From the NCBI RefSeq assembly GCF_001465545.3, contig NZ_CP013480.3, positions 2,232,001 through 2,296,000 of the forward strand: 64,000 bases of DNA, given 5' to 3'. Both the position numbers and the translations under genes were made by a program. Every line of letters begins with the position of its first letter. Position 1 is the stretch's first letter. Shown here in pieces: positions 17,514-25,325 of the stretch. This DNA is from Pandoraea norimbergensis (GTDB lineage: Bacteria > Pseudomonadota > Gammaproteobacteria > Burkholderiales > Burkholderiaceae). The notes beneath the pieces are model-generated. The model ran no database searches, was not told the DNA's origin, and was given only the letters and a program-made list of their open reading frames with translations.

Positions 17514-17626
17514 AACCGGTCCATCCAATGGGCATCGAAATGTGGCGTTACGAGACTGGCGACATTGCGCGGGCTTCGTGGCTCGCCCACAATAGCCGGA
17601 GTTTTCCACGCAGCCGCGATGACACG

Positions 17627-18406
17627 ATGACGCGGTTCCCATGGACGCTCAGGGTCTTGGCGTCTTGGCATGACCAACCATCGGGGCTGGGCTTGGATCT
17701 CAAAGAACTGGACATTCTCGGCGACGGCGTCGCCGATCATTGGTACTACCGCGCCAAGGCGCATGCGCTGACGACGTTGCTCGGGGCACCGGCGGGTGAG
17801 GTGCTGGACATTGGCGCGGGCTCCGGTTTCTTTTCTCGTCACCTGCTGGCAACCGGACTCGCGCAGCGCGCCTGCTGCGTCGATCCTTTTTACGCGAACG
17901 ACTACGAGGAAACGGTCGCTGGCAAACCGATTCTGTTCCGGCGCAGCATCGGGCAATCGAATGCCGATGTCGTCCTATTGATGGATGTGCTTGAGCACGT
18001 CGACGACGATGTCGGCCTGCTGCGTCAATATGTGGCGCGTGTGCGTTCGGGGACTCGCTTCGTCATCTCGGTTCCGGCGTTTCAAAGCTTGTGGAGTTCG
18101 CACGATGTTTTTCTCGAGCATCGTCGCCGCTACCGATTGCCTCAGATCGAACAGGTCGCCACCGAGGCGGGTCTCGTCGTCACGACGGGATGCTACGGAT
18201 TCATCACCTTGTTTCCTGTCGCCGCTGCGACGCGCTTTGTGGCCCGCATGGCCACCGCAAACGGAGCGCCAGCGCGCTCGCAGCTCAAGCGCCATTCGCC
18301 CTCAATGAACGCCACGTTGTACGCGCTGTGCCGTTGGGAACACCCGTGGATGGTGCACAACCGCGCGTTCGGTTTATCGGCGTTTTGTCTTGCCGTGAAG
18401 CCGTAG
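17627..18406 (+). CDS. Class I SAM-dependent methyltransferase
   Basis: About 259 residues from ATG 17627 (MTRFPWTLRV); ATGs at 17528 and 17540 are in frame, but their coding would overlap the TetR promoter. The SAM-binding motif I is VLDIGAGSGFFSRHLL, motif II is ACCVDPFY, and VVLLMDVLEHVDDDVGLL is the post-II acidic loop. RFVISVPAFQSLWSSHDVFLEHRRRY is typical of methyltransferase type 11/23 proteins near glycan or lipid biosynthesis genes. A hydrophobic segment near residue 185-205 (GFITLFPVAAATRFVA) suggests membrane contact. The acceptor is unknown. Confidence 0.82.
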   Translation: MTRFPWTLRVLASWHDQPSGLGLDLKELDILGDGVADHWYYRAKAHALTTLLGAPAGEVLDIGAGSGFFSRHLLATGLAQRACCVDPFYANDYEETVAGKPILFRRSIGQSNADVVLLMDVLEHVDDDVGLLRQYVARVRSGTRFVISVPAFQSLWSSHDVFLEHRRRYRLPQIEQVATEAGLVVTTGCYGFITLFPVAAATRFVARMATANGAPARSQLKRHSPSMNATLYALCRWEHPWMVHNRAFGLSAFCLAVKP

Positions 18407-18469
18407 CGATGGGGCGTGTCGTGCGCTATGACACGCTAAGTCGTGTGTTGTCATGGCAGACGTAGGGGA

Positions 18470-18522
18470 CTGACAAGATGCCTTCGGCCTGTTAATATAC
18501 GTTTCGTAGCTACTTCGTATAT
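18470..18522 (+). promoter_or_regulatory. Promoter with overlapping dyad for the ParD-like/map pair
   Basis: CTGACA (18470-18475), 17-base spacer, TAATAT (18493-18498). Overlapping the -10 and +1 is ATATACG (18495-18501) matched by CGTATAT (18516-18522), with GTAGCTAC in the centre and TTCGTA repeated at 18503 and 18514, exactly 11 bases apart. Repeated half-sites one helical turn apart are what ribbon-helix-helix antitoxins bind, so autoregulation is likely. Confidence 0.6.
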
Positions 18523-18536
18523 AAGAGGTCCGCAAT

Positions 18537-18809
18537 ATGGGTATCGTCAAGATATCGGAGCAAATGCATGAGGCGCTGCGCAATACCAGCGGCGCGCTCA
18601 GCCGCTCGATCAATGCGCAGGCGGAACATTGGCTGCGTGTCGGCATGCTCGCCGAACTGAACCCGACCCTGAGTTACGGCGAAATTTGCCGCCGTCTCAT
18701 CGAATCCGACGGCGCGTCTGCGGCATCGGTGGCCTCGGCCACGCTGCCAGCGAGTGCTGTATCTCCAGTAACCGGTGCACCTGTCACCGCATTCAACAAG
18801 GTGGCGTAA
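18537..18809 (+). CDS. ParD-like antitoxin-family protein
   Basis: A 90-residue protein. The first 60 residues (GIVKISEQMHEALRN, SRSINAQAEHWLRVGMLAELNP, LSYGEICRRLIESDG) match the ParD-like family (PF11903, as I recall), with a ribbon-helix-helix DNA-binding start. The last 30 residues are a low-complexity Ala/Ser/Val tail. SD AGAGG precedes the ATG. No ParE toxin gene is adjacent; instead the stop codon TAA shares its last A with the ATG of a methionine aminopeptidase gene. It probably represses its own promoter. Confidence 0.8.
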   Translation: MGIVKISEQMHEALRNTSGALSRSINAQAEHWLRVGMLAELNPTLSYGEICRRLIESDGASAASVASATLPASAVSPVTGAPVTAFNKVA

Positions 18810-19639
18810 TGGTGCGCGAACACGTTGTCATCCGCTCGAAAGAAGAAGTTGCCCTCTCACGCCGTGCCGGTCAGTTGGCCGCACAAGTGCTCGACATGAT
18901 TGGCGAACACGTCAAACCCGGTGTCACGACCGATGAGCTTGACCGCATTTGCCACGATTTCATCGTGCATGAGCTGAAGGCCGTGCCGGCCAACATCGGC
19001 TATCACGGGTATCCGAAGACGGTCTGCACGTCGGTCAATCACGTGGTCTGCCACGGCATTCCCGGTGAAAAGCGACTGCATGACGGCGACATCGTCAACA
19101 TTGACGTGGCGCTGATCAAGGACGGCTGGTTCGGGGACACGAGCCGCATGTACTACGCGGGCAAGCCGGGCATTCTGGCCAAGCGGCTGGTCGACACCAC
19201 GTATGAGGCGATGGTCGCGGGCATTCGTGCCGTTCGCCCGGGCGCTACGCTCGGTGACGTGGGCTATGCGATTCAGACCGTCGCGCATCGCGAAGGCTTC
19301 AGCATCGTGCGCGACTATTGCGGCCACGGCATCGGCACGACGTACCACGACGATCCGCAGGTGCTTCACTATGGCCGCCCCGGCACCGGGCTGACGCTCA
19401 AGCCGGGCATGATCTTCACGATCGAGCCGATGGTCAACGCAGGCAAGTCCGACACCAAGCAGTTGGGTGACGGCTGGACGGTGGTCACGCGTGATCGCTC
19501 GCTTTCCGCCCAGTGGGAACACATGGTGGCCGTGACCGAGACCGGTTTCGAAGTGCTCACGCAGTGGCCCGACGGGCTTGGCGAATACGAGCGCTTCGGT
19601 GCGCTCAGCGCCAGCCCGGCCACGGCAAACGCCGCCTGA
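18809..19639 (+). CDS. map: Type I methionine aminopeptidase
   Basis: A 276-residue enzyme that removes the initiator methionine from nascent proteins in the cytoplasm. The five metal ligands of the pita-bread fold are visible: Asp in NIDVALIKDGWFGD (two), His in YCGHGIGTTYHDD, Glu in FTIEPMVNAG and Glu in QWEHMVAVTETG. The start ATG overlaps the stop of the ParD-like gene by one base (TAATG), so translation is coupled. Burkholderiales normally carry another map near rpsB, so this is probably a second, regulated copy; that is inference. A strong terminator follows at 19706-19744. Confidence 0.92.
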   Translation: MVREHVVIRSKEEVALSRRAGQLAAQVLDMIGEHVKPGVTTDELDRICHDFIVHELKAVPANIGYHGYPKTVCTSVNHVVCHGIPGEKRLHDGDIVNIDVALIKDGWFGDTSRMYYAGKPGILAKRLVDTTYEAMVAGIRAVRPGATLGDVGYAIQTVAHREGFSIVRDYCGHGIGTTYHDDPQVLHYGRPGTGLTLKPGMIFTIEPMVNAGKSDTKQLGDGWTVVTRDRSLSAQWEHMVAVTETGFEVLTQWPDGLGEYERFGALSASPATANAA

Positions 19640-19705
19640 TCGCACTGGAAAAGGATCAAGCGCCGGTGCATTGCCGGCGTGGATAGCCGCAGATGTTCAG
19701 CGGCA

Positions 19706-19744
19706 CGAAAGCCCCCATTCGGATGATGCGAATGGGGGCTTTCG
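19706..19744 (+). terminator. Strong hairpin terminator after map
   Basis: A 15-bp perfect stem: CGAAAGCCCCCATTC (19706-19720) and GAATGGGGGCTTTCG (19730-19744), nine-base loop. The T-run is short (TTT within the stem base). It closes the ParD-like/map operon. Confidence 0.75.
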
Positions 19745-19839
19745 CATGCTAGGATTTCTCGTCATGAGGCATGGGGGCGGCGTGCTTCGCGCCGTTCGCC
19801 CGCCTGCTACGGACATCCGACGGACCTCCCAGAGACATC

Positions 19840-20169
19840 ATGAAAGTGATAGCGGACGAAGGGAATCTCGTGGAAACGGCAGCTTTGGCGTGCCGTTTCG
19901 CCCACGACGAGTTTGCCCGGATCATCGGTGTAGAAGTGCTCGCTGATGGCGATGTTGCCAATTTCCTGCTCGACCGTCTGGCGAGCATGCGTTTCACTCC
20001 CCAAGAAAAGCCCAACGGCGCGCTGCTCGTGCAGCGTGTGCACGCGTGCGTCTATGCGATGCCAATGGCCGTTCGACAGGGCGAATCCGAGATCATCGAA
20101 GTGCGGTTGGCCGTCGTGCCGCAAGTGCAGCACGGACTGGCCACGCAACTGGTGATTTCGAAGGGGTGA
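19840..20169 (+). CDS. Hypothetical protein
   Basis: A 109-residue protein from ATG 19840 (MKVIADEGNLVE). It is acidic to neutral with alternating helix and strand character, no signal peptide or membrane segment. I do not recognise the family. Coding is supported by codon-position GC bias and by the clean position between the map terminator and a convergent membrane-protein gene. A longer upstream frame to 19771 is possible but less likely. Confidence 0.5.
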   Translation: MKVIADEGNLVETAALACRFAHDEFARIIGVEVLADGDVANFLLDRLASMRFTPQEKPNGALLVQRVHACVYAMPMAVRQGESEIIEVRLAVVPQVQHGLATQLVISKG

Positions 20170-20186
20170 CGGTAGCCAGGCGAGGC

Positions 20187-21014
20187 TCAGGCGTCGTCCG
20201 GTGCGTCATCGAGGGCAAGCAGGCGGTCTGCGTAACGCAGGTAGAACCAGCCGTGCAGGCTCGTTCCCACGGCAAGGTAGACCACTGTCACAAGGGTTTG
20301 CAAGATCAAGGCGCCGAGCAGGACGGTCGTGACACCGGGCATGACTTGCAGCAGTAGCCCGAAGCCGACCGTCAGCAGCAAGCCGCCGACGAGCAGCGGC
20401 AGCACCGTCACGATACCGGTGCCAAGCATCACCCAGAAGTGACCGCGCGTGTCGTCCCAAGCCGCCCGCCAGCGCTTGGCTCTCCCTACGCTGACCTGCG
20501 CAAAGATGAGCGACATGCGCACGATGAAAAATACCAAAGCGCAAAGCAGGAGGGCGGTGAACGTCGAAATTGCCGCGCGTGAGTCACTCATGCCGGCGGC
20601 GCGCAACGCGAACACGGCAACCAGAAGCGCAAGCGTGATCACGACGCAGAGTGCGAGGCCGATTTGAATCGCCATCCATACGTAGCGCCAGAGATCTCTG
20701 CCGTACCACGGCGTTTGCCGCGCGGCATCGGCGCCGAGGATCGTGTGGCGATACACGTGCACGCTCAACACTGCGAACGAGAACATGATCACAAGCGTCA
20801 GGACCAGTGCCAGGATAGCGAGACCCAGACGAAGCCCCGGCGATCCACCGCTTTGCGCCATCATGAGCGTCAGTTGTTTGACTGACGCGTTAAGGGCGGT
20901 CGCGACGAGCATGACGACCGCAATCGTAATACTCAGCAAGGGGCGACTGCGCAAGGCGTTGAATCCGTCGCGCCATGCTCCCTTGAAACACTGCTTGAAC
21001 GTGATCGGTTCCAT
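20187..21014 (-). CDS. Multi-pass inner-membrane protein of unknown function
   Basis: A 275-residue protein with about six membrane segments: residues 27-42, 61-86, 115-138, 150-168, 195-220 and 232-255. The N-terminus FKQCFKGAWRDGFNALRSRPLL is a short amphipathic cytoplasmic helix. The layout resembles the membrane domain found in front of some glycerophosphodiester phosphodiesterases (GdpP-like), but without the catalytic domain. Function unknown. It converges on the hypothetical gene at 19840. Confidence 0.65.
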   Translation of the reverse strand: MEPITFKQCFKGAWRDGFNALRSRPLLSITIAVVMLVATALNASVKQLTLMMAQSGGSPGLRLGLAILALVLTLVIMFSFAVLSVHVYRHTILGADAARQTPWYGRDLWRYVWMAIQIGLALCVVITLALLVAVFALRAAGMSDSRAAISTFTALLLCALVFFIVRMSLIFAQVSVGRAKRWRAAWDDTRGHFWVMLGTGIVTVLPLLVGGLLLTVGFGLLLQVMPGVTTVLLGALILQTLVTVVYLAVGTSLHGWFYLRYADRLLALDDAPDDA

Positions 21015-21369
21015 GATTCCCCTGAGCGTGTGTCGCTTCGTGATCCGAAGCTGTGCGGCGATGACGCGTCCCGGAGCTTCTTAGGAGCGCGGGGTGGTTT
21101 GGCCGTGAGCGCACCCGTCGTGGCATGTCCGCAATGGAGATACGCGCCCGTTGATCGAATACGTTATGTGGCGCGCAACAAGCATGTCACGACGCCGCCA
21201 TTCTCACAGATCGGCGAATGGCTGACAAATAGCGCACGGCGGGGGAGGAGGGTGTTTGGAGGGAAGCGTCGACACGAGCGGTCGACGTGTTTTGGTGTGC
21301 GAAAAACAAACATCAAATGACGGGGGACGGCGAGCGCGCTGCTGTCGCTGCTCGCCCATCACCAATCAT
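21015..21369. other. Intergenic region with a 7-bp inverted repeat
   Basis: No convincing gene. CGTCGAC (21267-21273) and GTCGACG (21281-21287) form a perfect hairpin with a seven-base loop, about 80 bases past the stop of the HPP-CBS gene on the minus strand; it could end that transcript, although no T-run follows. The rest presumably holds the promoter of the membrane-protein gene. Confidence 0.4.
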
Positions 21370-22497
21370 TCAAGCCGACATGACCTTGCGCAGCACTTCG
21401 GCGTGCGTGATGACGCCGACGAGCCGGGCCGCCTCGTCGAGCACCGGCACCGTGCCGTGGCGCTGCGTGGCAAGCAGCGGCACGATTTCTGAGAGCGGCA
21501 TGCTGGTGGTGGCCGACTTCATGCCGGGCTGAATCAGTTCGCGCACGGACGGACGCGGACCCGCGCTCAAGGCCACGCCAAAACGGGGCCAGCGTTGCGC
21601 GCGGGCACGCCGGGTATGCAGATCGTGACGCGTGACCAGACCGATAACCCGGGCGTCGGCATCCACAACAGGCAGGGCGTCGAGACCGTGACGCTGCAAC
21701 AGGCGCCAAGCCGTGGGCACCTCGTCGTAAGCCTTCACATGGGCGGGGGACTTCGTCATCACGTCGCCAACGGTCAGTTCACGCGCCCGCCGGGCATAGG
21801 CTTCGCGCTGCGTATCGCGCAGCAGGTCCGCCAGATCGTCGGCGGAAATCGAGAGCAGTTCGCTGTGGCGGGCGAGCGCCTTTTCGGCATCGGCCGTGGT
21901 GACCTGAACGCCGGCCGTAGCGTCGGTGGCCGGACGTGCTGCCGCCTGAGCGCGGGCCACATGCGGATACCGATGGCCCGTAATCGCGTGATAAGCGATG
22001 GCCGCAGCCAGCAAGGCCACGGACTGCACTGCAATCGGCTCAAGCAGGAAGCCGTAACCGAGGGAGTGCACGGCGGGGCCGCCGAGGACGGCTGTCAGCG
22101 CCACTGCGCCTGAAGGCGGATGCACGCAACGCAGCGTAAACATCAGCGCAATCGAGATACCAACGGCGGTCGCCGCTGCCACCACAGGCGACGGGATGAA
22201 CATAGCGCACGTCACACCGACGAACGCCGAAACGAGATTGCCGCCGAGGATCGACCACGGCTGTGCGAGGGGACTGGCAGGAACGCCGAACAACAGGACT
22301 GCGGAGGCACCCATCGGCGCGACCAGCCACGGAATATAGGTCGCGGGGCCAAGCAGCCATAGCATCAGGCCGCCAGTAAAGGCGATGCCACACAGGGCAC
22401 CCACCCCGGCGCGTAACCGCTCACGCCATTGCACCGCCACCACGGCGGGCAGAAAACCGGTCAACCACTGCCTTACATCACGTTGCGTCATTGCCAT
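21370..22497 (-). CDS. HPP-family membrane protein with C-terminal CBS pair
   Basis: A 375-residue protein starting at ATG 22497 behind GGAGGGG. The N-terminal half has four to five membrane segments with the family signature MFTLRCVHPPSGAVALTAVLGG (the His-Pro-Pro motif that names the HPP family). The C-terminal half carries two CBS motifs, VGDVMTKSPAHVKAYDEVPT (about 240) and VRELIQPGMKSATTSMPLSE (about 315), which usually bind adenine nucleotides and gate transport or signalling. HPP proteins have been linked to nitrite or other anion transport in plants; the bacterial substrate is unclear. Confidence 0.85.
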   Translation of the reverse strand: MAMTQRDVRQWLTGFLPAVVAVQWRERLRAGVGALCGIAFTGGLMLWLLGPATYIPWLVAPMGASAVLLFGVPASPLAQPWSILGGNLVSAFVGVTCAMFIPSPVVAAATAVGISIALMFTLRCVHPPSGAVALTAVLGGPAVHSLGYGFLLEPIAVQSVALLAAAIAYHAITGHRYPHVARAQAAARPATDATAGVQVTTADAEKALARHSELLSISADDLADLLRDTQREAYARRARELTVGDVMTKSPAHVKAYDEVPTAWRLLQRHGLDALPVVDADARVIGLVTRHDLHTRRARAQRWPRFGVALSAGPRPSVRELIQPGMKSATTSMPLSEIVPLLATQRHGTVPVLDEAARLVGVITHAEVLRKVMSA

Positions 22498-22860
22498 GTC
22501 GTCCCCTCCGCCGACCGCACCGAAGTGGGGCAATCGATTGATATTTTGTGCATGATATATCGTATATCGATGGATTGGGAGAGTATGAGGGCGTGATTTT
22601 AGTGCTGCGGCGCAGCGAAATCCCCGTATTGCCCCACCTGCTGGCAACGCGATGCACCAAAAGGAAGAAAACGAGACGATGTAGGCGAGATGTCTTCGAC
22701 GGGCGCCGGCCGAAGGCAGGGGCGGCGAAAGCCGCAAGTGGGAGACGGGCGGCGCTGCCAGCAGGTGCCGGAGGCCGAATGCAAAAGCGGCAGGGCTTTG
22801 GGGCCCTGCCGCCGTTTGGCAAGTCAGCGGGAATTCGCCAAGGTCAGTGGCGTGGGGCGG
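22498..22860. promoter_or_regulatory. Intergenic region with two palindromes upstream of the HPP-CBS gene
   Basis: CAATCGATTG (22531-22540) is a perfect 10-bp palindrome and GATATA-TCG-TATATC (22554-22568) is a dyad with 6-bp arms. Both lie 34-71 bases upstream of the HPP-CBS start codon, where a repressor could cover the promoter. The AT-rich second dyad resembles GntR-type operators. Nothing else is seen except the terminator at 22787-22812. Confidence 0.45.
22787..22812 (-). terminator. Intrinsic terminator of the RcnB-like gene
   Basis: GCGGCAGGGC (22787-22796) and GCCCTGCCGC (22803-22812) form a perfect 10-bp GC stem with a six-base loop. On the minus strand it is followed by TTTTGC, so it ends leftward transcripts. 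Confidence 0.75.
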
Positions 22861-23313
22861 TCAGCGTCCGGCGTTGACCACCATGTCTGCGATCACGCCG
22901 CTCGCGATGGCTACCAGCAGGAAGTCACCGCCGACGCCAACCCATTGATAACCACGACGGGGCGGTTGCAAGTTGTAGTCGCGATAATTTTCGACGACAT
23001 ACTGACGGTCGCGATACTGCTGCGGGACACGGTCCCCTTTGCGCCAATCCGGGTGTTGCCACGTATCTTCGACGGGGCCGGGGCCTGCGTGGCCGCGAGG
23101 CGGTGGGCCGCCGTGTTGTGGGCCGTGTCCTTGCGGCGCACCGTGTTGCGGGCCGCCGTGACCGGGGGGCGGACCCTTGTGGTCGCCACGATCGCCCTGA
23201 TCGCCGCGGCCCGGGCCACCTTGAGGCGGCGGGCCGCCCTGAGCGAACGCGAGGGTGGATGACACCGCCATGCCGGCGGCGAGAACAATCGACAACGTCT
23301 TGTGCATCTTCAT
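22861..23313 (-). CDS. RcnB-family periplasmic protein, Gly/Pro/His-rich
   Basis: A 150-residue exported protein from ATG 23313 behind AAGGAG. Signal peptide: MKMHKTLSIVLAAGMAVSSTLAFAQ. Residues about 26-85 are a low-complexity Gly-Pro-His-Gln stretch (GGPQHGAPQGHGPQHGG) that could bind metal. The C-terminal part has the RcnB mark GDRVPQQYRDRQYVVENYRDYNLQPPRRGYQWV, followed by a hydrophobic segment GDFLLVAIASGVIADMVV. In E. coli RcnB takes part in nickel/cobalt homeostasis; here the domain is shared but the metal role is an inference. Confidence 0.85.
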   Translation of the reverse strand: MKMHKTLSIVLAAGMAVSSTLAFAQGGPPPQGGPGRGDQGDRGDHKGPPPGHGGPQHGAPQGHGPQHGGPPPRGHAGPGPVEDTWQHPDWRKGDRVPQQYRDRQYVVENYRDYNLQPPRRGYQWVGVGGDFLLVAIASGVIADMVVNAGR

Positions 23314-23720
23314 TCTTTGCACTCCTTTTCGTAAGGTCTGGCGACCGCACGCGGGGGAAGCATTCGAGATGACTTGCCAGTAACGGTCACCGTTCAGGTG
23401 CGCTGCACATGACGGCAACCGTAGGGCAATCCTACCATCGCAGCACAAAAAAAAGCCCGGGCATGTCGGACGTCGATTGACGTGGGACAGACGCCGGGCA
23501 AGCAGGGACGCAGGGAAGAAACTGGTTAAAAACGGGGGTGAAACATTCCCGTTGCAGCATCCCGAAGGAGCATCGAAACCGGCGGCGCGCATGGCGCGCT
23601 TGGGGAGGGGGCAACTCCACGCGCCGCTCGCCTTGGGGGACACGAGGGCGGCCGCCGGCCCGATGCTTTCGGTGCCTACAACGCTAAATCACTTCATTGT
23701 TATTTACGTCTTTTCATCAC
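23314..23720. other. Intergenic region between the RcnB-like gene and the efflux operon
   Basis: No supported gene in 407 bases. It holds the terminator of the efflux operon (23447-23499) and, next to 23313, the RcnB-like gene's Shine-Dalgarno. The many long frames on both strands here are GC-bias artefacts. Confidence 0.5.
23447..23499 (-). terminator. Terminator of the efflux operon
   Basis: On the minus strand, GCCCGG (from 23499) pairs with CCGGGC ending at 23455, with an inner ACGTC/GACGT stem, and is followed by an uninterrupted run of eight T (23454-23447). A strong intrinsic terminator about 220 bases past the outer-membrane gene. Confidence 0.75.
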
Positions 23721-25313
23721 TCATCGAGCGGCAACGGTCGCCGGGGTCGTCGCAACACTTGTCGCCACACCGACCGCCGGGGTGTTGACGGTTGCGGCTG
23801 CCGACGCGGGGGCCGCAGGCGCACCTGCCGAACCCGCCGCCGGTACATCACCCCAGCCGCCACCCAGTGCGCGGATCAGGTTGACGGTCGATACGGCTTG
23901 CGCACCGGCCAACTGCACCGCGCTGCGTTGCGCTTGCAACACCGTGCGTTCGGCGTCGATGACATCCAGATAAGCGATCGAGCCTTGCTTGTACTGCGTG
24001 CGCGACAGTTGCGCTGCGCGGTTCGACGCCTTCACGGCGTCGTCCTGTGCGCGCGTCTGGTCGGCGAGCAGGCGCAGGTTCGACAGGTTGTCCTCGACTT
24101 CGCGGAATGCCACCAGCACTTGCTGACGGTAGTTCGCGACATCTTCTTCGTACTGCGCGCGTGCCCGCGACAGGTTGCCGCTGCGTGCGCCGCCGTCGAA
24201 GATCGGCAACGCCAGCAAGCCGCCTACTGCCGGGCCGAGCAGGAACGTACGGCTCGACCAGTTGAACAGGTCGCCGAGCGTGGCCGCTTCAAAGCCGCCC
24301 GAGCCTGTGAGCGAGAGCGACGGGAAGAACGCGGCCTTGGCCACACCGATACGGGCGTTGGCGGCAGCCATCGCACGCTCAGCCGCTGCGATATCCGGGC
24401 GGCGCTCCAGCAGTGCCGAAGGCAACCCTGCCGGAATGCTCACCTTCACCGGCTGAAGCGGCGTCGGCGTGTACGTGAACTCTGCCGGCGTCTTGCCCAG
24501 CAGAATCGCGAGGCTGTGCTCCGACGCGGCACGAAGTCGCGCCACAGCCAGCGAATCCGACTGTGCCGTGGCCAACTCGGCCTTTGCGCGCGCCACGTCC
24601 AGCTCGTCGATGTCACCTTCCGTAAAGCGGCGTTGCACGAGCTTGAGCGCGTCTTCACGCAGCTTCACGGTCTGCGTGTACAGCGCCTGTTCGGCGTCGA
24701 GCTCACGCAGGTTGAAGTAGTTCTGCGCCACGTCGGCCTGCAACGCGAGCTGCACCGAGCGGTACAACGCTTCGCTTTGCTCGGCATCCGCGCGGGCGGC
24801 GGCCACGTTATCCGACACGCGGCCAAACAGATCGACTTCGTAGCCCACGCTCGCCTGCGCACGCCACAGCGTGTACGGTGCGATGTTGCCGCCGTCCGGC
24901 TGCAACTGCGAGGCCGGCGAGATCTTCTGACGCGTCGGGCCGAAGCCCGCGTCGAGCGTCGGGAAGAGGGCGGCACGTGCCTGACGCTGCACGCCGCGCG
25001 CTTCCTGCACGCGCGCCGCCGCAGCCTTCAGGCTCTGGTTGGCAGCGAGCGCGTCGTCTTCGAGCTTGTCGAGCGTCGCGTCGCCGAACACCTTCCACCA
25101 TTCACCGCGCGCCACCGCTTCCGAGGGCTGTGCGGTCTTCCACGTACCCGCGTCGGCGGCCGACAGCGAGGCTTCCTTGAACGCCGTCGGCGTGCCCTTG
25201 TCGGTCACCGTCGGTACTTCGTAAGTGGGGGCCATCGAGCAGCCCGCCACCACCAGCAGGGCACCGAGCAAGCTCGAGACACCCAGACTGCGTTTGATCC
25301 ATTGCGATTGCAT
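23721..25313 (-). CDS. opcM: RND efflux outer-membrane lipoprotein channel (NodT/OprM family)
   Basis: A 530-residue outer-membrane channel. I choose ATG 25313, because AAGGA lies eight bases upstream; ATG 25322 is nearly on top of that site. The lipoprotein signal is MQSQWIKRSLGVSSLLGALLVVAGC, with Cys25 as lipid anchor. Two repeated TolC/OEP domains follow, for example NFNLRELDAEQALYTQTV-like coils and LPIFDGGARSGNLSRARAQYEEDVANYRQ. An Ala/Thr-rich tail ends the protein. It is the last gene of the operon, 12 bases after the pump gene. The arrangement equals opcM (oprC) of Burkholderia. Confidence 0.9.
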   Translation of the reverse strand: MQSQWIKRSLGVSSLLGALLVVAGCSMAPTYEVPTVTDKGTPTAFKEASLSAADAGTWKTAQPSEAVARGEWWKVFGDATLDKLEDDALAANQSLKAAAARVQEARGVQRQARAALFPTLDAGFGPTRQKISPASQLQPDGGNIAPYTLWRAQASVGYEVDLFGRVSDNVAAARADAEQSEALYRSVQLALQADVAQNYFNLRELDAEQALYTQTVKLREDALKLVQRRFTEGDIDELDVARAKAELATAQSDSLAVARLRAASEHSLAILLGKTPAEFTYTPTPLQPVKVSIPAGLPSALLERRPDIAAAERAMAAANARIGVAKAAFFPSLSLTGSGGFEAATLGDLFNWSSRTFLLGPAVGGLLALPIFDGGARSGNLSRARAQYEEDVANYRQQVLVAFREVEDNLSNLRLLADQTRAQDDAVKASNRAAQLSRTQYKQGSIAYLDVIDAERTVLQAQRSAVQLAGAQAVSTVNLIRALGGGWGDVPAAGSAGAPAAPASAAATVNTPAVGVATSVATTPATVAAR

Positions 25314-25325
25314 GATTGGCATCCT

